NCBI GenBank assembly: GCA_025351345.1
Contig: JANXWB010000042.1
Span: 1 to 64,000 of the forward strand
Length of the DNA stretch: 64,000 bases
Direction of reading: 5' to 3'
From: Synechococcales cyanobacterium GL140_1_metabat_312
GTDB lineage: Bacteria > Cyanobacteriota > Cyanobacteriia > Leptolyngbyales > Leptolyngbyaceae
Shown: piece after piece, positions 1-9,360 of the stretch
Layout of the letters: each line of letters begins with the position of its first letter
Position numbering within the stretch: position 1 is the first letter of the stretch
Position numbers and translations under genes: made by a program
The notes under the pieces: generated by a model
What the model saw: the letters and a program-made list of their open reading frames with translations, nothing else
What the model was told of the DNA's origin: nothing
Databases searched by the model: none

Positions 1-988
1 CAGCAGTAACACCCGTGAGAAAAGATTGGAATCCAGTCGATCGGACCCAAGGCATCACCCAAAAATTCAGAATGCTCACCAACAAAAAGGAGGGTAAAAA
101 GATTCCGATCGTCCCCGCAATTGCGCCCGAATTTCCCGCTAACAAATAGCCAATAAATGTCGCCGTCGTCAACACTGGACCCGGTGTTAATTGTCCTATT
201 GCCACCGCATCAATTAATTGTTGTGAGGTTAGCCAACCATTCCGATCGACCAATTCCCGTTGAAGAAAAGCCAACAACACATAGCCACTTCCATACAATA
301 CCGCCCCAATTTTAAAAAAGATTATAAATACATGGGTCCAATCGATCGTTTTGCTGCTAACTGAATAATTCTGTGGAGCCTGTGCCAATAAACCCGAAAT
401 CGGAACCCAAGCCAGCAGTTCATTTCTTTGTCGCCTCACCACCCAAACCAAACCACCCAAACCAAACAAAACCGCAACCTCATCCCAACCTAAAAAATAA
501 GCCCCGATCGCCCCAACTCCCACCAATCCCGTCACCCAATCCGTCACCGCCTTTTGCCCCAGCTTCCACAATGCCTGAACAATGATCACCACAATCACAG
601 GCTTTATTCCATACAAAACTCCAGACAACTGCGGTAATGTTTGAGTCTCTACATACCCGATCGCCAATCCCCACACAATCGCCATCGCCGGACCAATAAA
701 ACAAACCCCCGCAATCACCAACCCTCGCCAACCCGCCCGATCGTAACCAATCTGCATCGCCAATTCTGTCGAATTCGGACCCGGAATCAAATTCGTCATC
801 CCAAACAATTCCAGCAACTTCTCCCGCGTCATCCACGATCGGCGCGTCACAATCTCATCTTCCATCATCGCCACATGAGCCGCCGGACCGCCAAATGCGA
901 TCGTCCCCAGCTTCAAAAAAACAGCAGCCAATTCAAACAAACGCCGCCGTTGAGAACCCCGATCAAGAGCATTGTAATCACCACTCAT
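1..988 (-). CDS. chrA: Chromate transporter, CHR family (3' end outside window)
   Basis: This is a membrane transporter of the CHR family, predicted to export chromate or related oxyanions. The reading frame stays open from an ATG at 988 to the window edge, giving about 329 residues without a stop. Both halves of the two-domain CHR protein are visible: an N-terminal half with FGGPAAH near residue 33 and an LIPGPNSTELA motif near residue 70, and a second half with the matching QLTPGPVLTTATFIGY motif near residue 265. Hydrophobic segments alternate with short polar loops. The gene is divergent from sufS, with about 120 bp between them. The C-terminus is missing only because the window begins here. 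Family assignment is firm; the substrate is inferred from the family. Confidence 0.88.
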   Translation of the reverse strand, partial: MSGDYNALDRGSQRRRLFELAAVFLKLGTIAFGGPAAHVAMMEDEIVTRRSWMTREKLLELFGMTNLIPGPNSTELAMQIGYDRAGWRGLVIAGVCFIGPAMAIVWGLAIGYVETQTLPQLSGVLYGIKPVIVVIIVQALWKLGQKAVTDWVTGLVGVGAIGAYFLGWDEVAVLFGLGGLVWVVRRQRNELLAWVPISGLLAQAPQNYSVSSKTIDWTHVFIIFFKIGAVLYGSGYVLLAFLQRELVDRNGWLTSQQLIDAVAIGQLTPGPVLTTATFIGYLLAGNSGAIAGTIGIFLPSFLLVSILNFWVMPWVRSTGFQSFLTGVTA

Positions 989-1107
989 CCCTAATACTCC
1001 CGGTAACATTCTCTAAAATAATACGATTTGCCTAACTCAACATTCTCAACTCAACCTTCCCCAATCTTCGCTACACTAGACAAACATTTGCCCCCTGCGA
1101 TCGCCCC

Positions 1108-2367
1108 ATGACACCCACAGCCACCAAACCCCTTGCCCTAGAAATCCGCAACGATTTCCCAATTTTGAACCAGGAAGTCTACGGCAAACCCTTGGTATAT
1201 CTGGATAACGCTGCCACATCCCAGAAGCCGATCGCCGTCATCAAAGCCTTACAAGACTATTATGAACAAGACAACTCAAATGTCCATCGCGGTGCCCACG
1301 CCCTCAGCGCCCGAGCCACCGAAGCTTACGAAGGAGCAAGGGACAAACTGGCAGTCTTCATCAATGCCCGATCGCGGGACGAAATTGTCTACACCCGCAA
1401 CGCCTCAGAAGCAATCAATCTGGTCGCCTACGCTTGGGGAATGAATACGCTGAAACCGGGGGATGAAATCATTCTCACCGTGATGGAACACCATAGCAAT
1501 CTTGTACCTTGGCAGCTCGTCGCTCAACGGACTGGGGCCGTGTTGAAACATGTGCAATTAACCCCCGAGCAAACGTTTGATTTCGACCATTACCGATCGC
1601 TCCTGTCCCCGAAAACCAAACTTGTCTCCGTTGTTCACGTTTCAAATACCTTAGGCTGTATCAATCCCGTCAAAGCGATCGCGTCGGAAGCCCATGCGAT
1701 CGGGGCTAAGGTTTTGATTGATGGATGTCAAAGTGCGCCCCATATGAAAATTGATGTTCAGGATTTAGATTGTGATTGGTTTGTCGCGTCAGGTCATAAG
1801 ATGTGTGCGCCGACGGGGATTGGTTTCTTGTATGGGAAACTTGATTTACTCCGTGAAATGCCGCCGTTTATGGGTGGAGGTGAAATGATTCAAGATGTTT
1901 ATTTGGATCATTCAACCTATGCCGATTTGCCCCACAAATTTGAAGCAGGAACTCCTGCGATCGCAGAAGCGATTGCTATTGGGGCAGCGGTAGATTATTT
2001 AACGACCCTGGGTATCGATCGAATTCATGACTATGAACAAGAATTAACCAAATATCTCTTTGAACAACTCGCCACAATTCCAAATATTACTATTTATGGA
2101 CCCAAGCCAAACCCTGATGGGAGCGGTCGTGCGGCGCTTGCAGCCTTTACAGTCGAAGGATTACATGCCAATGATTTGTCTACCTTAATGGATCAATCCG
2201 GTGTGGCGATACGATCGGGAAATCATTGTACTCAGCCCTTGCACAGTATTCTTAATGTCACTGCAACCGCCCGTGCTAGTCTCTATTTCTATAATACGCG
2301 AGAGGAAATTGATATATTTATCGCAGCCTTAAAAGAAACGATCGCATTCTTCGCAGATTTGATGTGA
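1108..2367 (+). CDS. sufS: Cysteine desulfurase SufS
   Basis: This is a PLP-dependent group II cysteine desulfurase, which takes sulfur from L-cysteine for iron-sulfur cluster assembly by the SUF machinery. The length of 419 residues is normal. The SGHK motif places the PLP lysine at K231, and RSGNHCTQP places the catalytic cysteine at C374, matching the RSGHHC-type loop of SufS. In many cyanobacteria sufS lies with sufBCD; here it stands alone, beside a chromate transporter gene on the opposite strand and a convergent decarboxylase. The ATG at 1108 gives a typical N-terminus. Confidence 0.95.
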   Translation: MTPTATKPLALEIRNDFPILNQEVYGKPLVYLDNAATSQKPIAVIKALQDYYEQDNSNVHRGAHALSARATEAYEGARDKLAVFINARSRDEIVYTRNASEAINLVAYAWGMNTLKPGDEIILTVMEHHSNLVPWQLVAQRTGAVLKHVQLTPEQTFDFDHYRSLLSPKTKLVSVVHVSNTLGCINPVKAIASEAHAIGAKVLIDGCQSAPHMKIDVQDLDCDWFVASGHKMCAPTGIGFLYGKLDLLREMPPFMGGGEMIQDVYLDHSTYADLPHKFEAGTPAIAEAIAIGAAVDYLTTLGIDRIHDYEQELTKYLFEQLATIPNITIYGPKPNPDGSGRAALAAFTVEGLHANDLSTLMDQSGVAIRSGNHCTQPLHSILNVTATARASLYFYNTREEIDIFIAALKETIAFFADLM

Positions 2368-2407
2368 ATAGATTGAACTATGATTTGTATAGTGGATAAT
2401 GCTTTCC

Positions 2408-3880
2408 TTAATTGTCTATTACTCGCATTGTTTGCAAATCACTATCAGCGCAACCCGTCAGCATTCCTCCCGCTGCCAGAATCTGTTGTAAATATGCGAT
2501 CGCGGTTTCTGTAATCTGTTCTCCTGGCATAATGATTGGAATTCCGGGTGGATAGGGACAGATCAAATCAGCCGAAATCAGGCCGATCGCATCATGAACA
2601 GTGACGAGTTTAGACGCTGCAAAAAAAGCATCTCGGGGCGACAGAACACGGGTTGGAAGGTCTGTGAAAATCTCATAATTAACCTCATGATTAACCTCAT
2701 AATTAATAGTGTTATTGCAGAGTTTCACGATTCGATCGCTTAGCTGTTGTAATCCCATTAGAAGCCGATCGCAATCCTCGTCTGTAGTCCCGTGGGTAAA
2801 AATGAAGGTCAAACTCTGAAGTCCCGGCAGTTCACAGGTGATTCCCAATTCCTCATGCAGGAGTTCATCTGCTGCAAATCCGTTCATCCCAGAAATTAAA
2901 ACGGTAAGTCGTAATGGATCAAGTTCATGGAATCCAGAACTCTTTTTAAATTCTAGGGTTGTTATATGAGGGATTTTATTGATTTCCGATCGTACTCTTT
3001 TCATCCGATCGATCGCTTGCCCCAATAGTATTTCACCTTGAGTCGCCATTTGCATTCGCGCTATATCTAATGATGCGAGTAGTAAATAGCTGGGGCTTGT
3101 GGATTGAACGAGATGCAATGATTTTGCTAAACGATCGGCTGATACTCGATCGCCTTTGATATGTAGCATGGAAGCTTGAGTTAAGGCTGAAAGCGTTTTG
3201 TGGGTAGATTGAATGACAACATCTGCACCCGCTGTGAGTGCGGCAGTAGGTAATGCGGGGTGAAATTGAAAATGTGCGCCGTGAGCTTCGTCTACAATTA
3301 ATGGAAGATTATAGTGATGAACCAAATTTGCAATCTTAATGACATCACTGCACACCCCATAATAAGTTGGGTTGACGATTAGGACTGCTTTTATTTTAGG
3401 ATTGCTAACGAGATGATTAGCGATCGTCTCTACCCTAACGCTGTGAGCAATGCCCAATCGTTCATCATATTCCGGCATCATGAATACTGGATTTGCGCCT
3501 GAGAGAATCAATCCTGAAATCACCGATCGATGAACATTGCGGGGCACCAACACCGAATCGCCTGGGTTACATACCGCTAAAATTGATGCAATTACGCCAG
3601 CAGTTGAACCATTAGTCAGGAAAAAAGTCCGATCGCTTCCCCAACAGTCTGCGGCTAAGGTTTCGGCTGCTGCAATCACGCCATTGGGTGCAAACAGATT
3701 ATCGAGTTCGGGTAATTCAGGAAGATCGGCTTGAAAGATGGCCTCGCCCCACCAGGTTTTTAATTCAGGATGAATACCTTGGCCTTTGTGATGACCGGGA
3801 GTATGAAAGGGTACGTTGTCAGATTGGGCTGACCTGCGGAGACGATCGGCGAGAGGGATTTGAGATTGGTCTGAATTCAT
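2408..3880 (-). CDS. Orn/Lys/Arg decarboxylase family protein (fold type I)
   Basis: This is a PLP enzyme of the Orn/Lys/Arg decarboxylase class I family, 490 residues, and so unrelated in fold to the SpeA-type enzyme at 51260-53332. FHTPGHHKG lies near residue 25, the LTNGSTAG cofactor loop at 88-95, DEAHGAH at 197-203, and STHKT with the predicted PLP lysine K228. Homologues act on arginine, lysine or ornithine; the sequence does not decide which. A 12-bp unit repeated three times near the C-terminal third gives an NYEVNHEVNYE stretch that is probably a neutral surface insertion. The gene follows crtL on the same strand with a 63-nt gap, so co-transcription is possible. Confidence 0.87.
   Translation of the reverse strand: MNSDQSQIPLADRLRRSAQSDNVPFHTPGHHKGQGIHPELKTWWGEAIFQADLPELPELDNLFAPNGVIAAAETLAADCWGSDRTFFLTNGSTAGVIASILAVCNPGDSVLVPRNVHRSVISGLILSGANPVFMMPEYDERLGIAHSVRVETIANHLVSNPKIKAVLIVNPTYYGVCSDVIKIANLVHHYNLPLIVDEAHGAHFQFHPALPTAALTAGADVVIQSTHKTLSALTQASMLHIKGDRVSADRLAKSLHLVQSTSPSYLLLASLDIARMQMATQGEILLGQAIDRMKRVRSEINKIPHITTLEFKKSSGFHELDPLRLTVLISGMNGFAADELLHEELGITCELPGLQSLTFIFTHGTTDEDCDRLLMGLQQLSDRIVKLCNNTINYEVNHEVNYEIFTDLPTRVLSPRDAFFAASKLVTVHDAIGLISADLICPYPPGIPIIMPGEQITETAIAYLQQILAAGGMLTGCADSDLQTMRVIDN
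2672..2707. repeat. Three 12-bp tandem repeats inside the decarboxylase gene
   Basis: Three copies of a CTCATAATTAAC-like unit follow one another at 2672-2683, 2684-2695 and 2696-2707, with one base changed in each of copies two and three. The period is a multiple of three, so the reading frame is kept and the protein gains repeated N-Y/H-E-V units. Confidence 0.85.
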
Positions 3881-3943
3881 GAAACCAACGGGAATGCAAT
3901 TAACTCAGCTATTAGACTAATATCTATTAGAATTAAGCACTCT

Positions 3944-5200
3944 TCAAACTTTCAAGAATTCCCAAAAAAGTGAGCCTTCGGTCCCTAGAAATTGCATTAA
4001 CCCCCATCGTACGTCATTGGGAGATTTTGCAAAAAGATTGAGCATTGCACCCACTAGTTCTATGGTCGTTAATCGATCGGATAGAAATCCTGACCACTGC
4101 TGAGTTTTCAAGGCAAAGAAGGTCTCAAAGAAATGATTGAGTTGTGCTTCATTAAACCGCATTAACTTTTCTAATCCAAACCGATAAAGATAATATTTCC
4201 GTAAACAATCGTCTGGCCAAAGTCCTTTCCATCCGGCCTGAGCAATGTCATAGGGAGATGCTGTTTCAGATTGAATGGCTGCGGCAATGGCGATCGCTAA
4301 ATCGGGTGCCCGTCTCAATTGTGCCCCAATGGAATATCCAGATGCGGGATGGACCATACTGGCGGCGCCGCCAAAGGCTACGATCGGTTGATCAAAACTT
4401 GGCATTGGCAAATTCATGGGAAACAAACAGCGTTCAATATGGTGTTCTTCTAGAACTTCAATTCCTCGTGACTTAAGCCGACTTCGCAACCGTCGTTCTA
4501 ATACATCAAATCCCACGGCTGGAGCTGACGATAGCGATGTTTCTTCGACGAAGTAAAGATCGTCGCCAAATCCCATGGCATACAAAAATGTTGGTGAATT
4601 CTGTTTACGATCGTTCTCTGAAAGATGATCACTCCGAAAATCCATCAATACCATTTGGTTGTCACTGACAGGCGGCGAACTAAACCGTCCAACAATGCCA
4701 TAGGCGGCTTGGTACGCGATCGTGGGTTCTCCTTTGCGTTTAATAAAAACAGGTTTATGACCACTCGCATCTACAACAATGCGGGCTTGCAAAATGTCTC
4801 CAGACGTGAGGGTGACGCTAGAATGTGTGGCTTGATGTTCAACTAATTTGGCATTTCCTTTGACCCAAGAAACGCTAAATTTTTCACAGATGTCTAAAAA
4901 ATGCTGTTGAAATTTTCTGTTGTCGAAAAAGCTATAGATCCGCTGATGCTGAACTTGGCCCTTCGAGAAATAGGACATACAATCAGTCCAGGAATGCCCT
5001 AATAAATGGGTCAGACCCAGTAATTCTAATTCATCACGCCAAATCCCATAGGTATTCGGCCAAATAGTGTCGAGGGGCACTGCGGTCAGTCCTTGAACCT
5101 TTAATCCTTGCTCTGCTAATGCCGATGCAATTATTGTCCCAGCGGGTCCGGATCCGATGACCAATGCATCGAAAACCCTTGCATCATTTGCATCTAACAC
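3944..5200 (-). CDS. crtL: Lycopene beta-cyclase, CrtL type
   Basis: This is a flavoprotein that cyclises lycopene ends to beta-rings in carotenoid synthesis. Visible features of its 418 residues are an N-terminal dinucleotide-binding GSGPAG motif near residue 17, the WPNTYGIWRDELE segment near residue 47 typical of CrtL cyclases, the VDASGHKP motif in the middle, and FGGAASMVHPASGYSI near residue 270, the conserved motif close to the C-terminal flavin site. These motifs favour CrtL over the CruA/CruP cyclases of other cyanobacteria. The decarboxylase gene lies downstream on the same strand. Membrane association is known for the family, not shown here. Confidence 0.88.
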   Translation of the reverse strand: MLDANDARVFDALVIGSGPAGTIIASALAEQGLKVQGLTAVPLDTIWPNTYGIWRDELELLGLTHLLGHSWTDCMSYFSKGQVQHQRIYSFFDNRKFQQHFLDICEKFSVSWVKGNAKLVEHQATHSSVTLTSGDILQARIVVDASGHKPVFIKRKGEPTIAYQAAYGIVGRFSSPPVSDNQMVLMDFRSDHLSENDRKQNSPTFLYAMGFGDDLYFVEETSLSSAPAVGFDVLERRLRSRLKSRGIEVLEEHHIERCLFPMNLPMPSFDQPIVAFGGAASMVHPASGYSIGAQLRRAPDLAIAIAAAIQSETASPYDIAQAGWKGLWPDDCLRKYYLYRFGLEKLMRFNEAQLNHFFETFFALKTQQWSGFLSDRLTTIELVGAMLNLFAKSPNDVRWGLMQFLGTEGSLFWEFLKV

Positions 5201-5366
5201 CCTCGGATTCCCCCATGCAGCCTACATCTCAATAAATTATCCCATAGAATGCCACCTGTTCCGATCGGGTTAAGCCCTTGTGTAGGGTGGTTATCCTAAA
5301 AATCCATAGCTCAAATGTTGAGGGCGATTCAATTAATATTCCGATCGTTCTTCCCTTATTTTTTAT

Positions 5367-5483
5367 TTATTCAGCTTCGGTCACAATTGGTGGTAACGAT
5401 GGCATTAATAAATCCTTTTGGATTTTAACGATCGAATCGACCATATCCCAAATTGATTGAATATCTCTTGTTTTAGGCAGCAT
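5367..5483 (-). pseudogene. Remnant of a HEPN (DUF86-like) toxin gene, internally deleted
   Basis: A 38-codon frame starts at an ATG that overlaps the last codons of the nucleotidyltransferase gene, the arrangement usual for MNT-HEPN pairs. It reads MLPKTRDIQSIWDMVDSIVK, then a short link, then SLPPIVTEAE and a stop. The first part resembles the start of DUF86 proteins and the last part resembles their C-terminal LPPL/I segment. The helices that would carry the R-x4-6-H ribonuclease motif are absent. I infer an in-frame internal deletion of a toxin gene. A chance small frame is the alternative; the overlapping start and the gene order argue against it. Similarity was judged by eye. Confidence 0.5.
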
Positions 5484-5832
5484 AAATAATCTGGGTCGTC
5501 TTTAAAATTTCAGCGCGACGGTATGGATTTTTGAGAAGTTTCTTTTGGCAAATATCAACCTCTCGATCGAACAGTGTTTGAACGGACTTTTCTAGTTCTA
5601 ACCAACTATGATTCGATCGTCTCACTCCGGCTTCAAAGGTTACTAGTAGGTCAACATCCCTTGGATCGTCGCCTCCAACCCGAAAGTCGTCCCGGAGTGC
5701 AGACCCGAACAGTCCCAATTCTGAAATTTTAAATTTCTCACAGAATGCGCCGATCGCTGCTCGATCGATTCCAAAACTTAACTGCAAAAGATCATCGATC
5801 GATAGTTCAGCTACGGATTGTAGAACTGCCAT
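5473..5832 (-). CDS. Minimal nucleotidyltransferase (MNT/MntA-like antitoxin)
   Basis: This 119-residue protein is a minimal DNA-polymerase-beta-type nucleotidyltransferase. The nucleotide-binding GSALR motif lies at residues 43-47 and the metal-binding pair D59/D61 in RDVDLL. A third acidic position is present in REVDIC near residue 93. The C-terminus (NPYRRAEIL..IIYAA) is typical of MntA-like antitoxins, which in characterised systems adenylylate and silence a HEPN ribonuclease encoded directly downstream. Here only a short remnant of such a gene follows, so this looks like an orphan antitoxin. It sits at the edge of a region poor in the HIP1 core. Confidence 0.85.
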   Translation of the reverse strand: MAVLQSVAELSIDDLLQLSFGIDRAAIGAFCEKFKISELGLFGSALRDDFRVGGDDPRDVDLLVTFEAGVRRSNHSWLELEKSVQTLFDREVDICQKKLLKNPYRRAEILKTTQIIYAA

Positions 5833-6144
5833 TCCTATATCCCTTAAATCGTGATACCAGTATCATCTAAACTTATGATCGTTGCTCAAAGGCTTGATTT
5901 ACACGATCGCCTTGTTTCGGTGCTTTCATTACATTGAAAAGTTGTAGGGCTTTGGCTTCATAGATTAAAAAGTTGTTTATTTAATAATGCTTCGGACATT
6001 TTTTAGAACGGCTACTAAGGCTTTCATGCCTTGAAGTTCAAGAATTGAGCAATTTTTCAAAGTTAGGGGTAAGGCTGACTTTGAAAGAAGACTTTACTTA
6101 ATGGTGGAATGAGGGTTCGAGGCTTAGAGCTTTTTAAAAACTGC
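5833..6144. other. Intergenic stretch with one 9-bp inverted repeat
   Basis: No gene is visible in these 312 bases. A perfect inverted repeat, TTTCAAAGT at 6055-6063 and ACTTTGAAA at 6078-6086, lies just beyond the end of the TPR-like gene (6145) and could act as its transcription end, although it lacks a clear T-run. The last CGATCG before a 2.8-kb desert lies at 5904-5909. Confidence 0.5.
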
Positions 6145-7470
6145 TCAGAGTATTGACTTAACAGGGGTATGTTCTTTGCATTTGGGATCCGGGCATGGAC
6201 ATACAGTTAATATCTCATTTGATTTCAATAACTTAAGCTGTACAATCTTCAACTTAGTATAAATACCTAATCCATAGGAACTCAGGAATATTTGTTTTAA
6301 TAAAATTAGTACATATCTAAAGCTAATCAATTTATCTGTTAGGAGTTTAAAGAAGATATTCACAATTAGTGCGAAAGCTAAGTGTAATTTTAAGCTCTTA
6401 CAATAGATTACGAACAGTTTTATACTAGACATTAAGTAACCACGGCCATAGCTTATTCTACTGTTCTCCTCAATAGATTTTTTTATTTGTTCCTCCTGTT
6501 TTGATATGGCAAGTGTCATCTGTGATAATCCAGAAGGATAAGGATTTTCTGTTTCAAAGAAATGTTTACTCTGCTGGTAATGATAATCTGCATACTTAGT
6601 AAGACCTAGAAGATCAAGTACCTGTGCTACTCTCAAGTGGTAGAAAGCTGTTGCACCGACATCTTGAGTTATCTTATAATCTCTACAGAAATCGACTAAT
6701 TTACATTCAGACTGGATATAAAAATCAATACATTCTTTAAACTGATGTTTCTCAAGTTTTATCCGTCCCATGTAATGCAAACAAGTACTATAAGTTTTTG
6801 CGAATTTAATTTTTGAAATAGAATTATCATTTATCCTGTCTAAATTTTTTAAAACGCCTAATGATTTCTGAAAATATTTCATGGCAACATTTAAATCGAA
6901 GGTAATAAACTTAAGACAACCTAGTGCACACCATATATCAGCTATGTATATATGTTCACTTAGTGAGATCTTACATATTGATTCAGCCTGGATCAAAGAC
7001 TGTTCCATTTGTGAATAACTACCAATCCCATCATAATAATAAGCAAGTTTAATTAAAGCTTCAATCTTTTCTAGGTCGTTTCTACTTACTAAAGTAGCCG
7101 TTTTAAGACATATTTCAATTTCGTTATCGAATGTCTGAAATTGCCCTAGACATGATGATTTCGATATATACAGTTGACATGGTAACTCTCTTCTTAAATT
7201 ATCATAAGCTGTAATTAGTTCCTCTATTATCTGTAACCATTTAGCTGAATAGTTGGTTTGAATAGCTTTATAAGTAAATCTACTTATAACTAAATTACAC
7301 TTATCCAACGCATTAGGATTGTTCAAGTTGTCTTGAATCGACACAAAGACATCATCAATAATCGTATCTTCTTCTGAAGAATCCAAATGAAATTGAAGGG
7401 TTCTTAAATTCCTATTACCGCCATGAAATTTTTGATCAATCATCTCTTTTCTTTCAGCTAAGGTAGTCAT
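6145..7470 (-). CDS. Helical-repeat (TPR-like) protein with hydrophobic C-terminal region
   Basis: I do not recognise a named family. The 441-residue protein is rich in Leu, Ile, Lys and Asn and reads as alpha-alpha hairpins from about residue 130 to 330, with TPR-like spacing (for example ALIKLAYYYDGIGSYSQMEQ and GCLKFITFDLNVAMKYFQKS). About residues 345-415 are strongly hydrophobic in two blocks, which could form a membrane anchor or a buried bundle. It ends in a CPCPDPKCKEH cluster able to bind metal. It lies 34 nt downstream of the STAND ATPase gene on the same strand, so the pair is very probably an operon. Canonical NB-ARC proteins carry such repeats on the same chain; here the ATPase lacks them. 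I infer that this is the sensor or effector half of a split system. Base composition is AT-rich. Confidence 0.7.
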   Translation of the reverse strand: MTTLAERKEMIDQKFHGGNRNLRTLQFHLDSSEEDTIIDDVFVSIQDNLNNPNALDKCNLVISRFTYKAIQTNYSAKWLQIIEELITAYDNLRRELPCQLYISKSSCLGQFQTFDNEIEICLKTATLVSRNDLEKIEALIKLAYYYDGIGSYSQMEQSLIQAESICKISLSEHIYIADIWCALGCLKFITFDLNVAMKYFQKSLGVLKNLDRINDNSISKIKFAKTYSTCLHYMGRIKLEKHQFKECIDFYIQSECKLVDFCRDYKITQDVGATAFYHLRVAQVLDLLGLTKYADYHYQQSKHFFETENPYPSGLSQMTLAISKQEEQIKKSIEENSRISYGRGYLMSSIKLFVIYCKSLKLHLAFALIVNIFFKLLTDKLISFRYVLILLKQIFLSSYGLGIYTKLKIVQLKLLKSNEILTVCPCPDPKCKEHTPVKSIL

Positions 7471-7504
7471 ATTTTTTGATTTTATATTGAAGTTAATTAG
7501 ATGT

Positions 7505-9115
7505 TTAACAATTTAACTTTAAGAATTCGTAAAGAAGACTATGTATTGAATATCTGGGTTGGTCTGTAAGTCTAGAAACATTGTTTAGTAATGAGGAGCG
7601 TATTAATTCTGAGACAGAATTGTTGAAATCATTATCATTAAGATTAGATAGATCCTTCAAGTTGTCATGGTAAATGCTCGAATTTGAACTCATTTCAGAC
7701 ATAGCGTATAAAATATTTAGTGCTTCATTTGAAATGGATTCTAATGATTTCTCATAAAGATAAGAAAAAAAGTTTTTTTCATTTTTTATTCTATCGATAA
7801 TTTGTTCAAGACTTAATTGAGTATTAGTTGCTATTAGATTTACGACCAGTAATATGATAAGTGGTATGCCTTCACTTATCTCACGTATAGGAAGAAGCTC
7901 TTCATCGGTTGCTGTGACAACGCGGTCAACATGATCTCCCTTGTACCTTATTAAGGCTAGAGTAGACTGCAAGTCTATGCCTTTTAAAATAACTTCTCGA
8001 ATACGATTATTGTTTTGCTGAAGTCTACCGCGTGACGTTAAAATTATTTTACTTGAAGGAAGATACCCATATGGATTAAATCCCTGAAGCAGTTGCTCAC
8101 CTTCATCCAGTGTTTCTAAGTTGTCAATAACAATGAGATATGAACCTAACTTAAGCTGAATCCATAAATATCCAAGCAAGTTATCAATATTTGGATCGGT
8201 TGGTAGAGTAATTTGTAGCTGATTAGCTATGCTTGTAATTACGGAAGCAAGATTTATAGAAGAATTGCTGATATTTTCTTTTGATAAATCTTCTATTCGT
8301 AGAAATGTTCTCTTTGCCGTAACCCATGCAAATTCAGTAAAACCTAGCTTTGCTCCATGCTCTCTAACTAGCTTCTCAACTACAGAAGTTTTGCCAACTC
8401 CACCCTGACCTACTACGCCGATCAACCAATCTTCTTTATTATTTAAGTATTCCTCCAGCTTAGATAAATATATATCTACCCCATATAACTTTTCTCTAGC
8501 AACGTTCGCATATAAGTCTAGTTTTCTATTAATTTCTTGTTGAATAATAGATTGAGGATTAGTAGAATTAGAGTTGTTTCTTATAAAACTATCTGCTGTA
8601 TCTTCTAAATATTTAGGTTCATCTATATTAGTCGGTGGATCAATATTCTCGGGTTCCGTTAAGATTAAGTCGCATTCTCGTCTGAGTAAGTCAAACGATG
8701 TAGATATTGTGTTAGGAGCAATATTTTCGTTTTTTATTGAGATTGAGAGGCGATCGTGCCCAAGTAATTCAAATTCTTGCTTGGATTCCTGATCTTTTCG
8801 ATATGACCCAAGTGCATTAACGAAATCATAGGATGTCCTTAAAGTGTTGCTCTCTAAACCCAAGAAAGATTCGACCATTCTCCTGATTTTGGTAAAATAG
8901 CCATCTAACCCTCTATTTCTTTTATCGACTCCCATCCTTTCCTGTGCTTGAGATCCAGATAAGCCGAGTAGCATAGCTTGCAGATTGCGTTTTTCTGCTG
9001 GTGTTAGTAGACGTTTTTCAAATCCTTCAAGATCCTTAAATAAACGCTCTACCTCCCAGTCCAGACGAGCCTCGGCAAAGTTCTGACTATCTTCATTAGA
9101 TTGCTGCTGAATCAT
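7505..9115 (-). CDS. STAND-class NB-ARC ATPase with N-terminal helix-turn-helix-like domain
   Basis: This is a 536-residue STAND (NLR-like) nucleotide-binding switch protein. Residues about 20-105 (from LTPAEKRNLQAMLLGLSGSQ) resemble the HTH-like N-terminal domain found in several cyanobacterial NB-ARC proteins. A low-complexity linker follows to about residue 190. The NB-ARC module has Walker A GQGGVGKT at 236-243, Walker B LIVIDN at 327-332, the sensor ILTSRG at 358-363 and the GIPL motif at 416-419. A winged-helix-like segment closes the chain (RYSIHSLLYEFL). No leucine-rich, WD40 or TPR repeats follow, unlike most STAND proteins; the downstream gene may supply them. Such proteins act in signalling or phage defence. 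The role here is not known. Confidence 0.85.
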   Translation of the reverse strand: MIQQQSNEDSQNFAEARLDWEVERLFKDLEGFEKRLLTPAEKRNLQAMLLGLSGSQAQERMGVDKRNRGLDGYFTKIRRMVESFLGLESNTLRTSYDFVNALGSYRKDQESKQEFELLGHDRLSISIKNENIAPNTISTSFDLLRRECDLILTEPENIDPPTNIDEPKYLEDTADSFIRNNSNSTNPQSIIQQEINRKLDLYANVAREKLYGVDIYLSKLEEYLNNKEDWLIGVVGQGGVGKTSVVEKLVREHGAKLGFTEFAWVTAKRTFLRIEDLSKENISNSSINLASVITSIANQLQITLPTDPNIDNLLGYLWIQLKLGSYLIVIDNLETLDEGEQLLQGFNPYGYLPSSKIILTSRGRLQQNNNRIREVILKGIDLQSTLALIRYKGDHVDRVVTATDEELLPIREISEGIPLIILLVVNLIATNTQLSLEQIIDRIKNEKNFFSYLYEKSLESISNEALNILYAMSEMSSNSSIYHDNLKDLSNLNDNDFNNSVSELIRSSLLNNVSRLTDQPRYSIHSLLYEFLKLNC

Positions 9116-9360
9116 TAAACTAACTAGTTATCTGACTTGACTAACAAAAAATAACATGTTTTACCTGTACCGCTAACAATTGTGTGCTGACTAAAGCCTT
9201 AAGGCCATGACACCATTTATTCAAGTTCAAAAGCTAACACAAGCGATCGAGCGAAAGTAAAAAATGAACACTTCCATCCGTCAAATCACTGAATTTTACT
9301 GTGTGGATAGAAACTGTTGTCTATTAATTCATTTACCTTCAACCAAAAGACTTAAAATCA

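Noticed and set aside
480-836. Minus-strand frame of 118 residues rich in Gly and Asp
   Set aside because: It lies in another frame of the chromate transporter, whose own frame has clear CHR motifs and runs to the window edge.
5278-5460. Plus-strand frame of 60 residues downstream of crtL
   Set aside because: No ribosome-binding sequence or recognisable motif, and it covers the minus-strand HEPN-like remnant, which explains the region better.
9116-9360. Shared operator between the STAND operon and the M23 gene
   Set aside because: The 245-bp divergent gap contains only short palindromic pieces such as GCCTTAAGGC, which is not enough to call a regulator site.
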